Shown piece after piece: positions 27,301 through 34,634 of a stretch of DNA of 34,634 nt. The DNA lies in assembly GCA_947473325.1 (NCBI GenBank), contig CANJEJ010000001.1, forward strand, positions 79,255 to 113,888, given 5' to 3'. Source of the stretch: Alphaproteobacteria bacterium (GTDB taxonomy: Bacteria; Pseudomonadota; Alphaproteobacteria; SHVP01). Made by a program: the position numbers and the translations under genes. The notes under the pieces were generated by a model. That model saw only the letters and a program-made list of their open reading frames with translations, did not search any database and was not told where the DNA came from. Within the stretch, counting starts at the first letter, position 1. Every line of letters starts with the position of its first letter.

Positions 27301-28224
27301 ATGGTCGAGCGGGCCGAAGGCGCGTCGCGCCCCGCGATGGGTGCCTATGTGGTCCTGGTCGTCGCCATGTTCATTGCCTCGGCCAATCCCGTTGTGGGCC
27401 GCGGCATTATCCAGGATGTGCCGCCCTTTGCGCTCAGCTTCTGGCGATTTGTCGCCGCCGCTGTCGCGCTCGCTCCCTTCGCCATCGGCCCGCTGCGTCA
27501 GCAACGGGCACAGTTCGGCCGACAGTGGCGACGGCTGGCTGCGATGGGGCTTGTCGGCTTCGCAGGCTACAACGCCTTCCTCTATCTTGGTGTGCAGACG
27601 ACCACGGCGATCAACGCGTCGCTGATCACCACCATGGCGCCGGTGGCCATCCTGGCACTCACCTGGATGATCTATCGTGAGCGTATCGGAGCCATCGGGG
27701 TCGGCGGCATGGTGCTGGGCCTTCTCGGCGTTGCCGTCACCGTGACGCACGGCGATCTCGCCGTCCTCTACCGGCTGGCGCTCGTGCCGGGCGACCTTCT
27801 GATGGTGCTCGCGGTGCTGTGCTTCGCCTTCTACTCGTTGCTGTTGCGCAAGCTCGAGCCCGGCACCAATCCCATTGCCTTCATGTTTGTTGTCGACTTG
27901 TGGTCGATTCTTGCCATCACGCCGTTCTACATGTGGGAGCTCGCGCAGGGCCAAAGCTTTGTCCTGACGTGGAGTGCGCTTGCCGCCATTCTCTATGTCG
28001 GTGTCATGGCCACCGCGGTGTCCTTCACGATGTACACGCAGGCCGCCACCGTGGTTGGCGCCAGCGCGGCGGCCCAGGTGATCTACCTCACACCGGTGTT
28101 CGCCTCCGTCATGGCCGTTGTCTTCCTGGGCGAATCCTTTGGCTGGCACCATGTGATCGGAGGCCTGTTCATCTGCGCGGGCATCTATTTCTCGACGCGC
28201 GCGCTGCGCTCACCGCGCGCCTGA
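27301..28224 (+). CDS. EamA/DMT-superfamily transporter 1
   Basis: A 307-residue drug/metabolite transporter with ten predicted helices in two EamA halves. The first half holds SANPVVGRGIIQDVPPFALS and F-W-R-F, the second ends LTPVFASVMAVVFLGESFGW, the usual helix 9 and the E/H-containing boundary before helix 10. The frame is open upstream to 27202, but ATG 27301 follows GGGAG. It is the first of four plus-strand paralogues that share N-x-V-x-G-R-G-x4-P-P-x-x-L/M-S-F-W-R-W/F. The family exports amino acids, nucleosides or small metabolites; the substrate here is unknown. Confidence 0.9.
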   Translation: MVERAEGASRPAMGAYVVLVVAMFIASANPVVGRGIIQDVPPFALSFWRFVAAAVALAPFAIGPLRQQRAQFGRQWRRLAAMGLVGFAGYNAFLYLGVQTTTAINASLITTMAPVAILALTWMIYRERIGAIGVGGMVLGLLGVAVTVTHGDLAVLYRLALVPGDLLMVLAVLCFAFYSLLLRKLEPGTNPIAFMFVVDLWSILAITPFYMWELAQGQSFVLTWSALAAILYVGVMATAVSFTMYTQAATVVGASAAAQVIYLTPVFASVMAVVFLGESFGWHHVIGGLFICAGIYFSTRALRSPRA

Positions 28225-28230
28225 TCGCGC

Positions 28231-29148
28231 ATGAACCGTGTGCTCGCATGGGTGCTGAACCCCTACATCCTGCTGACGCTGACCATGGTGGTGGGTTCGG
28301 CCAACCTTGTGGCGGGGCGCGGCGTGGTGGGCGACGTGCCACCGCTCACACTGTCCTTCTGGCGCTGGTTCACCGCCGTCGTGGTGGTGCTACCCTTCGG
28401 CATCCGGCCGCTGATCGCGCAGCGCGGCCTGCTCCTGCACCACTGGCGGCTTCTCCTTTGCATCAGCGCCATCGGCATTGCTGCCTTCAACTCCTTCCTC
28501 TACCTCGGGCTGCAGACAACGACGGCGCTCAATGGCAGCCTGATCCTGGCGGCCATCCCGGTCATAACGGTTGCCCTTGCATGGATCGTGTTTCGCGAAA
28601 AGATCGGCTGGCGCATCGCGATGGGGATGGTGTCCGCTTTGCTCGGCGTGACGATCATCATCCTGCAGGGCCAGCCCGCGCTGCTGCTCGATCTTGCCTT
28701 CAACCGCGGCGACATTCTGGTTCTCATCGCGGTGCTGTGCTGGGCGGTCTATTCGATTCTGCTGGGCCGCCTGCCCACCGGCATTCAACCGATGTCGCTG
28801 ATGCTGATCACGGCCTTTCTGGGCTGGGTCCTGCTCATCCCCTTTTACGGTTGGGACCTTGCCGCGGGCCGCACGATGGTGCTGACGACAAACACGCTCA
28901 TCGCCATCCTCTATGTCGGCATCTTCGCGTCTGTCATCGGCTATGCGGCTTTTGCCAAGGGTGTGGCGATGGTCGGCGCCAATGTGGCGGCGCAGTTCAC
29001 CTATCTCAATCCGCTGTTCGGCGGGGCCTGGGCGATCCTGCTACTGGGTGAGGAACTCCACCCCTATCACATCGCCGGGGCGATGCTGATCTTCCTTGGC
29101 ATCTATCTCGCCACCAGCGGCGGCGTGCGCGTGCGGAAACCGGCATGA
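28231..29148 (+). CDS. EamA/DMT-superfamily transporter 2
   Basis: A 305-residue ten-helix transporter starting 6 bp after gene 1. It has SANLVAGRGVVGDVPPLTLS, F-W-R-W, then the second EamA half with GVAMVGANVAAQFTYLNPLF and GGAWAILLLGEELHPYHIAG. The W-R-W and 'FxYLxPxFxxxxAxLLLGE' features match its neighbours. Its TGA overlaps the start of gene 3 as ATGA at 29145-29148. Substrate not known. Confidence 0.9.
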   Translation: MNRVLAWVLNPYILLTLTMVVGSANLVAGRGVVGDVPPLTLSFWRWFTAVVVVLPFGIRPLIAQRGLLLHHWRLLLCISAIGIAAFNSFLYLGLQTTTALNGSLILAAIPVITVALAWIVFREKIGWRIAMGMVSALLGVTIIILQGQPALLLDLAFNRGDILVLIAVLCWAVYSILLGRLPTGIQPMSLMLITAFLGWVLLIPFYGWDLAAGRTMVLTTNTLIAILYVGIFASVIGYAAFAKGVAMVGANVAAQFTYLNPLFGGAWAILLLGEELHPYHIAGAMLIFLGIYLATSGGVRVRKPA

Positions 29149-30083
29149 GGGACACAACCAAACCATGGTGGGGCCCGCTCGGCTCGCCTTATGTGCTGCT
29201 GGTCCTCACCTATGTGTGCTGGGCGGGAAACACCGTCTTCGCGCGGGGCGTGGCGGGTGAAGTACCGCCCATGCACCTGTCCTTCTGGCGCTGGACGGTC
29301 GCGTTGCTGGTGCTGGTGCCCTTCGGCTGGAGGGCGATGTGGGCCCAGCGTGCGATCTATCGGGAATATGTTTGGCGCCTGCTGTTCATCTCCATCACCG
29401 GCATCACCGCCTTCAACTCTCTGATCTACCACGCGGTGCAGTTCACGACGGCGATCCATGCTTCGTTGCTGACGGCGACCATCCCCGCCGCGGGCGTCGT
29501 CCTTTCCTATCTGGTCTATCGCGACACCATCAATATGCGCACGGCGCTCGGCATGGTCGCGGCCTTTGTCGGCGTGGTGGTCATCATCGGTCATGGTGAT
29601 GTGGGGGTGCTGCTGGGCCTTGCCTTCAACAAGGGCGACCTCCTTGCGCTTGGCGCGGTGATCGCCTGGGCCGCCTACTCAGTGGCCCTGAAAGGGATGC
29701 CCAAGACTTTGGACTCCATTGGCTTCCTGTTGGCCACCATGATCATCGGCCTCCTCTTCATTGCACCGCTCTACCTGCGCGAGGTGTTTGCCGGCCAAAC
29801 CATGGTGGTGTCGTTGGGCAATGTCGTGGGGATCGTCTATCTCAGCGTTTTCGCCTCCGTCCTGGGCTTCGTGTTCTTCACGAAGGGACTGGCGATGGTG
29901 GGCCCCAACGTTGCCAACCAGTTTAACTATCTTTCGCCAGTCTTTTCTGGCGCCCTGGCGATTCTCCTGCTCGGCGAACAGCTGGAATGGTTCCACGTCG
30001 CCGGCCTGGTGCTGATCCTGTTTGGCGTCTGGTGCGCCACGTCTCGTCGAGCGGCGAAGGCAGCGCCGCCCGAAGCCGCATGA
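29145..30083 (+). CDS. EamA/DMT-superfamily transporter 3
   Basis: A 312-residue ten-helix transporter coupled to gene 2 by ATGA overlap. It opens MRDTTKPWWGPLGSPYVLLV and has CWAGNTVFARGVAGEVPPMH, L-S-F-W-R-W, then LAMVGPNVANQFNYLSPVFS and GALAILLLGEQLEWFHVAGL. It overlaps gene 4 by ATGA too (30080-30083), so genes 2-4 are tightly coupled. The ending is alanine-rich and lacks a motif. It is a likely paralogue of genes 1, 2 and 4. Confidence 0.9.
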   Translation: MRDTTKPWWGPLGSPYVLLVLTYVCWAGNTVFARGVAGEVPPMHLSFWRWTVALLVLVPFGWRAMWAQRAIYREYVWRLLFISITGITAFNSLIYHAVQFTTAIHASLLTATIPAAGVVLSYLVYRDTINMRTALGMVAAFVGVVVIIGHGDVGVLLGLAFNKGDLLALGAVIAWAAYSVALKGMPKTLDSIGFLLATMIIGLLFIAPLYLREVFAGQTMVVSLGNVVGIVYLSVFASVLGFVFFTKGLAMVGPNVANQFNYLSPVFSGALAILLLGEQLEWFHVAGLVLILFGVWCATSRRAAKAAPPEAA

Positions 30084-30982
30084 CCCGCGTCCTGCCACCC
30101 TGGCTGCTTCTTGTCCTGGCGACACTGTTCTGGGGCCTCAACACCGTCATCGGCCGGGCGGTTGTGGGCGAGATTCCGCCGGTCGCGATGTCCTTCTGGC
30201 GGTGGACCATCGCCACGCTGGTCATCCTGCCCTTTGCCTTGCCGACCCTGATCCGCCAATGGGCGGTGGTGCGGGCGCATTGGCGGATCCTGGTGCTGCT
30301 CGGCGTGCTCGGTGTCGGCGTCTACAACACGCTGCTCTACATCTCGCTCAACAGCACTAGCGCGGTGAATGCCGCCTTGCTGAACGGCTTCTCGCCGGCA
30401 GCCACCGTGTTCTTCACCTGGCTCGTGGTGCGCGAAGCGATCAGCCGGCGCACGGCGATCGGCATGTTCATCTCGCTGGTCGGGCTCATCGTCATTGTGA
30501 CGCGCGGAGACCTTGCGGTGCTGACCGGCCTTCGCTTCAACCTAGGCGACCTGCTGATGATCCCGGCGGTCGTTTGCTGGTCGCTCTACACCGCGCTGCT
30601 GCGGTTCAAGCCGAAGGAGCTCGACGGATTCGCCTTCATCCTGCTGACCTTCCTGGTCGGGCTGGTGGTAGTCGGCACTGCCTATGCCTATGAGCTTTCG
30701 ACGGGTGCGGGCTTCGCGCTGACGACGGAAAACCTCGCCGCGCTCGCCTATGTCGGCACGCTGCCGTCACTCGTGTCCTACATTTTCTGGAATGCGGGCG
30801 TGCTGGCGCTGGGCGCCAACCGCGGGGTGCAATTCTACAACCTGGTGCCGGTGTGGGGCACGCTACTGGCGGTGCTGCTGATCAGCGAAGCTTACCAGTT
30901 CCACCACTTCGCTGGCATGGTGCTCATCCTTGCCGGCGTCTGGCTCGCCACCGCCCGGCCCGCAGGTGCGAGCCGGGCGTAA
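30080..30982 (+). CDS. EamA/DMT-superfamily transporter 4
   Basis: A 300-residue ten-helix transporter, last of the tandem set. It has LFWGLNTVIGRAVVGEIPPV, A-M-S-F-W-R-W, and a second half ending LGANRGVQFYNLVPVWGTLL, then AVLLISEAYQFHHFAG. The 'GRG' of genes 1-3 is GR-A here, and the helix-9 signature is 'NLVPVWG', so it is the most diverged of the four. The ATG lies in the ATGA overlap with gene 3. It ends 6 bp before the convergent gene 5. Confidence 0.9.
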   Translation: MTRVLPPWLLLVLATLFWGLNTVIGRAVVGEIPPVAMSFWRWTIATLVILPFALPTLIRQWAVVRAHWRILVLLGVLGVGVYNTLLYISLNSTSAVNAALLNGFSPAATVFFTWLVVREAISRRTAIGMFISLVGLIVIVTRGDLAVLTGLRFNLGDLLMIPAVVCWSLYTALLRFKPKELDGFAFILLTFLVGLVVVGTAYAYELSTGAGFALTTENLAALAYVGTLPSLVSYIFWNAGVLALGANRGVQFYNLVPVWGTLLAVLLISEAYQFHHFAGMVLILAGVWLATARPAGASRA

Positions 30983-30988
30983 GTCAGG

Positions 30989-31924
30989 CTACTTCGCTTG
31001 CGCCTCGCGCTCGCGAATCGACTGTGTCGCGCCCGCATTGGCGAGGAACAGGCCCACCACCAGCACGGCAAGCGCAATCCACACCCACAGGCTCGGCACG
31101 TCGTTGAACATGATCAGCGCCCAGAGGAAGCCGGCACCGACGCTGACATAGTTGAACTGGGCGAAGAACACGGGCCCAGCCATGCGGATAATCTCGAACA
31201 GCACGAGGAAGGTCAGGCCATTTACCGCCGATGCCCAGAGCACGCCAAGCACGGCATCGCCGCTGAGGTCACCGATCCAGACGAAGCCTTCCACTGCCAG
31301 CATGATGACGAACAGCACGGCGGCGGACACGATCAGCACGCCAGCTGACAGCGTCGCCGACGTGCTCGCCGCCGGACGCAGCAGCGCGACCGACACGTTG
31401 TTCATGGCGAAGCCCAGCGGACCGAGCAGGGCCAAAAACAGCCAGCCCGCCATATCGGGTGACGGGAGGCCGCCCTTTGGCAGAACGATCAGCAAGATGC
31501 CCAAGAAGCCAAACAACACCCCCGCCACGCTAATCCAGCGGAAGCGTTCCAGCCGCAGCAGGAAGGCGAAAAGATAGGTAAGCGCCGGGGTGAGCGCGAG
31601 CAGCAGCGTCACCACCAGCGCCGGCAGCTTGTTGGCGACGAAGGAGAAGACAATGAAGGGCACGATGAAGCCAAAAAGGGCCGTGACGCCGTATTGTCGC
31701 AAATGGGCGCTGCTGGTCCCGGGCCTTTCGCCCTGGATCAGGCCGATGCCAAGCAGGACCGCGCCGGCTATGAAGGCCTGGTAGAAGGTGAAGGCAACAA
31801 AGGGGAACCCGCCCTCGATCGCAATCTTGTTGGCTGAGAAAATCGTCCCGTAGGCGGCGCCGCCGATCAGCAACAGGATCAGTGGCCAGCTACGGGAGGC
31901 GGCAGGGGATGAGCCCTCGGGCAT
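30989..31924 (-). CDS. EamA/DMT-superfamily transporter 5
   Basis: A 311-residue ten-helix transporter on the minus strand. Its first half starts SWPLILLLIGGAAYGTIFSA, then NKIAIEGGFPFVAFTFYQAF, and the second half has MAGPVFFAQFNYVSVGAGFL, then WALIMFNDVPSLWVW. It lacks the S-F-W-R-W motif of genes 1-4 and seems from a different DMT branch, so it is probably not a recent duplicate of them. It converges on gene 4 and is divergent from glnD across 140 bp. Confidence 0.88.
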   Translation of the reverse strand: MPEGSSPAASRSWPLILLLIGGAAYGTIFSANKIAIEGGFPFVAFTFYQAFIAGAVLLGIGLIQGERPGTSSAHLRQYGVTALFGFIVPFIVFSFVANKLPALVVTLLLALTPALTYLFAFLLRLERFRWISVAGVLFGFLGILLIVLPKGGLPSPDMAGWLFLALLGPLGFAMNNVSVALLRPAASTSATLSAGVLIVSAAVLFVIMLAVEGFVWIGDLSGDAVLGVLWASAVNGLTFLVLFEIIRMAGPVFFAQFNYVSVGAGFLWALIMFNDVPSLWVWIALAVLVVGLFLANAGATQSIREREAQAK

Positions 31925-32020
31925 TTCGTGTCTCCATGATGTGCTGCAAGACGGGGACAGGGTCGGCTACGCGAACTGCGAAGACGTTAGGAGGGGCTGG
32001 ACTCAGCGTCAAAGCCTAAT

Positions 32021-32045
32021 CCGCCCGCTTGCGCCAAGCGGGCGG
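32021..32045 (+). repeat. perfect 10-bp hairpin in the glnD leader
   Basis: CCGCCCGCTT (32021-32030) and AAGCGGGCGG (32036-32045) are exact inverted repeats with a 5-nt loop, ending 19 bp before the glnD ATG. No U-run follows; it is followed by AAGGGGCAG and the AGGGG just before the ATG. It may modulate glnD translation or bind a regulator. It is not a terminator of a plus-strand gene, because the gene upstream runs leftward. Confidence 0.6.
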
Positions 32046-32064
32046 AAGGGGCAGTTATCAGGGG

Positions 32065-34634
32065 ATGGCGAAGATCCCGAACCAGCGCGCGCTGATCGAC
32101 CGTCGGCTGTTGGCCGAGCGGCTGGACAGCATTGCCTGGGACGGCAACGTGAAATCGTCCGAAACGCGTGCCAAGGTGCTGGCCGCTGCCGCCGAGGCGC
32201 TCAAGGCCGGGCGGGCCGAGGTACAGCACCGCCTCGAAACCGGCACACATGGCCTTGCCGCAGCCCACGCTACCAGCTTCGTGGTCGATCAGATCATCCG
32301 CTGCCTCTACGACTACACCGTGCGCTACGTATACCGCGCCACCAACCCGACTGCGGGAGAGCGCCTGTCGGTGGTCGCGGTTGGCGGTTATGGCCGTGGC
32401 GAGATGGCGCCCTTCTCGGACGTCGATCTATTGTTCCTGCATCCGTACAAGGTCACCGCTTGGGGCGAGCAGACGATCGAGTATCTGCTCTACTTGCTGT
32501 GGGATCTCGGCTTCAAGGTTGGCCAGGCGATTCGCAGTGTCGATGAGTGCATTCGTATGGCCAAGCAGGACGTCACCGTGCGCACGGCGCTGCTCGAGGC
32601 GCGTTTCCTGTGGGGCGACCACGAACTCTACGAGGAGTTGCGCCGGCGCTTTGCGGCCGAGGTGGTGGAAGGCACCGGCTATGACTTCGTGGAAGCAAAG
32701 CTCGCTGAGCGTGATGCGCGCCACAAGCGGCTGGGCGATTCGCGCTATCTCGTCGAACCCAATGTGAAAGACGGCAAGGGCGGGCTGCGCGACCTGCACA
32801 CGCTGTTCTGGATCGGCAAATATCTCTATGGCGTCAACTCCGTCGACGACCTGGTCGAGAAGGGCGTGCTCAGCCGCGAGGAGCTGATACAGTTCCGCAA
32901 GGCAGAAGACTTCCTTTGGGCCGTGCGCTTCCGCCTGCATCTGCTGGCGAAGCGGGCAGAAGAACGCCTCACCTTCGACCGCCAGCCCGAGATCGCGGAA
33001 AAGCTGCGCTACCGCAGTCATGGCCGGCTCAGGCCGGTCGAGCGCTTCATGAAGCACTACTTCCTTGTCGCCAAAACGGTGGGTGATCTGACGCGCATCT
33101 TCTGCGCCCAGATCGAAGACCAGCAGAAGCGCAAGCCGCGTTTCTCGCTTGCCCGTCTGGGCTTTGGCCGTCATGAAGTTGACGGCTTCGTCGAGGAAGG
33201 TGGCCGCCTCAGTGTCGTCCACGAGAATGACTTCGCCCGTGATCCGGTGAAGATGATCGCTGTCTTCGACGTGGCGCAGGAACGCGGCGTCGAGATCCAC
33301 CCCAATACCCTGCGCCTGCTGACGCAGAACCTGCGCGCCATAGACGACCGCGTGCGCCGTGATCCGGAAGCGAACGCGCGTTTCCTGACGATCCTGACCT
33401 CGCGCAAGGATCCGGAAACGACGCTGCGCCAGATGAACGAAAGCGGCGTATTCGGCCGCTTTGTTCCCGATTTCGGCCGTGTCGTGGCGCAAATGCAGCA
33501 CGACATGTATCACGTCTACACGGTGGACGAGCACACGATCCGCGCCATCGGCATCCTGTCCGAGATCGAGAAGGGCGCGCTCGACAGCGACCATCCGCTG
33601 GCGACGAAGATCGTGCACGAGATTTCATCGCGTCGTGTTCTCTATCTCGCGGTGCTGCTGCACGACATCGCCAAGGGGCGCGGTGGCGATCATTCCGAAC
33701 TCGGTGCCGAGGTGGCGGAGCGGCTGTGCCCTCGCCTTGGCCTCGACGCGGCGGAAACCGAAACCGTGGCCTGGCTGGTGCGCTATCACCTTGCCATGAG
33801 CACCAACGCCTTCAAGCGCGACATTCACGACCCGAAGACGATCGCCGACTTCCGCGCGCTGGTGCAAAGCCCGGAACGGCTGCGCCTGCTGCTTGTCCTG
33901 ACGGTGGCCGATATTCGCGCCGTGGGGCCTGGCCGCTGGAATGGCTGGCGTGGTGAACTGCTGCGCGACCTCTACTACACAACACAGGAAGCGATGTCGG
34001 GCGGCCTCTCGGCATCGGCCACCAGCGAACGCGCGGCGGCGGCGCATGATGCGCTGCGCAGGAACCTGCCGGATTGGAATGAGGAGGCGGTGGAGGCCCA
34101 CGTCGCGCGCTTCTACCGGCCCTACTGGCTGTCGGTCGACCGGGAAACGCAGGCGCGCCACGCACGGTTGATGAGGGATGCGGACTCGGCGGAAAAAACC
34201 CTGGCGGTTGCGACGCATATCGACACGTTCCGTGCCGTCACCACGGTCACGGTCTACACCACGGATCACCCTGGGTTGTTTGCGCTGATTGCTGGCGCCA
34301 TCGCGGTGTCAGGCGCGTCCATCGTCGATGCCAAGGTTCACACGACGTCGGACGGCATGGCGATCGACACGTTCTGGATCCAGGCTGACGATCGCACCGC
34401 CTTTGACAAGCCCGATCGGCTGAAGCGCCTGTCGCAGAATATCGAAAAAGCGCTGCTCGAACGCATGGATGTTGACCGTCTGCTGGCTCAGCGAACGAGC
34501 TCGCTGCCGTCGCGCACCAGTGTCTTCGTGGTGCCGCCGCGCGTGCTGATCGACAACAAGGCGTCAAGCCTGCACACCGTGATCGAGATCAACGCGCGCG
34601 ACCGGCCTGGACTTCTCTATGATGTGACGCGCGC
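32065..34634 (+). CDS. glnD: PII uridylyltransferase/uridylyl-removing enzyme GlnD (partial, 3' end outside window)
   Basis: The first 856 codons of GlnD, open to the window end. It senses glutamine and adds or removes UMP on PII proteins, controlling nitrogen assimilation. The nucleotidyltransferase core has G107-G-Y-G-R-x4-P116-F-S-D119-V-D121. Linker motifs include SRYLVEPNVKDGKGGLRDLH and RLRPVERFMKHYFLVA. The HD hydrolase domain has LLHDIAKGRGGDHSELG, with H533-D534. The first ACT domain begins near VTVYTTDHPGLFALIAGAIA. The second ACT domain starts VIEINARDRPGLLYDVTR and is cut by the end of the window. ATG 32065 matches the usual start; AGGGG sits directly before it and AAGGGG lies 13 bp up. 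Confidence 0.97.
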   Translation, partial: MAKIPNQRALIDRRLLAERLDSIAWDGNVKSSETRAKVLAAAAEALKAGRAEVQHRLETGTHGLAAAHATSFVVDQIIRCLYDYTVRYVYRATNPTAGERLSVVAVGGYGRGEMAPFSDVDLLFLHPYKVTAWGEQTIEYLLYLLWDLGFKVGQAIRSVDECIRMAKQDVTVRTALLEARFLWGDHELYEELRRRFAAEVVEGTGYDFVEAKLAERDARHKRLGDSRYLVEPNVKDGKGGLRDLHTLFWIGKYLYGVNSVDDLVEKGVLSREELIQFRKAEDFLWAVRFRLHLLAKRAEERLTFDRQPEIAEKLRYRSHGRLRPVERFMKHYFLVAKTVGDLTRIFCAQIEDQQKRKPRFSLARLGFGRHEVDGFVEEGGRLSVVHENDFARDPVKMIAVFDVAQERGVEIHPNTLRLLTQNLRAIDDRVRRDPEANARFLTILTSRKDPETTLRQMNESGVFGRFVPDFGRVVAQMQHDMYHVYTVDEHTIRAIGILSEIEKGALDSDHPLATKIVHEISSRRVLYLAVLLHDIAKGRGGDHSELGAEVAERLCPRLGLDAAETETVAWLVRYHLAMSTNAFKRDIHDPKTIADFRALVQSPERLRLLLVLTVADIRAVGPGRWNGWRGELLRDLYYTTQEAMSGGLSASATSERAAAAHDALRRNLPDWNEEAVEAHVARFYRPYWLSVDRETQARHARLMRDADSAEKTLAVATHIDTFRAVTTVTVYTTDHPGLFALIAGAIAVSGASIVDAKVHTTSDGMAIDTFWIQADDRTAFDKPDRLKRLSQNIEKALLERMDVDRLLAQRTSSLPSRTSVFVVPPRVLIDNKASSLHTVIEINARDRPGLLYDVTR

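Overview
The window is a high-GC stretch of an alphaproteobacterial chromosome. The evidence is the gene order hrcA-grpE beside divergent rph-rdgB-hemW, an alphaproteobacterial-type sigma-32 promoter in front of dnaK, a lone OlsB-like ornithine-lipid acyltransferase, and mutS near glnD. I would guess a Rhodospirillales-like organism, but no marker here fixes the genus. No rRNA, tRNA, CRISPR array, insertion sequence or prophage was seen. Coding density is very high; most gaps are under 150 bp and several convergent genes overlap at their stop codons.

Layout. (1) 1-2676: the end of a flavin-dependent oxidoreductase, a glutathione S-transferase, a two-CBS-domain protein on the minus strand, a HigB/HigA-type toxin-antitoxin pair with an inverted-repeat operator candidate, and an unrecognised, possibly nuclease-like protein tail-to-tail with higA. 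(2) 2738-8091, minus strand: the heat-shock block, read hrcA-grpE, then a 460-bp gap with a sigma-32 promoter, then dnaK (strong terminator) and dnaJ. (3) 8299-10843, plus strand: rph, rdgB and hemW, closely packed. (4) 10833-12299, minus strand: an LpoA/LppC-like lipoprotein, divergent from rsmI. (5) 12326-22664: a long plus-strand run of rsmI, yraN, a BON-domain lipoprotein (DolP/YraP-like), a SirB1-type transglutaminase-like protein, gshB, a secreted LprI-like/DUF3298-like protein, comM (yifB), three tandem paralogous membrane proteins of unknown function, and an orphan YejA-like solute-binding protein. (6) 22661-24402: a methyltransferase on the minus strand and a divergent OlsB-like acyltransferase. 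(7) 24481-34634: mutS, four tandem EamA/DMT transporters, a fifth convergent one, and the start of glnD, which runs off the window.

How the genes fit together. The heat-shock block holds the DnaK-DnaJ-GrpE chaperone machine and the HrcA repressor. The rph/rdgB/hemW set covers RNA 3' processing, nucleotide-pool cleaning and heme delivery. The LpoA-like/rsmI/yraN/BON group resembles the E. coli yraL-yraM-yraN-yraP envelope neighbourhood without diaA. gshB and the glutathione transferase belong to thiol metabolism.

The most novel-looking elements are: the membrane-protein triplet at 18752-20809, whose first helix (H-V-x4-YW-x-G-x-D-x-GVFY) recalls the heme-binding helix of HemJ/CopD-type proteins; the DMT array lying between mutS and glnD; a perfect 10-bp hairpin in the glnD leader; a possible leaderless promoter for the methyltransferase; and a small membrane-peptide frame in the dnaK/grpE gap.
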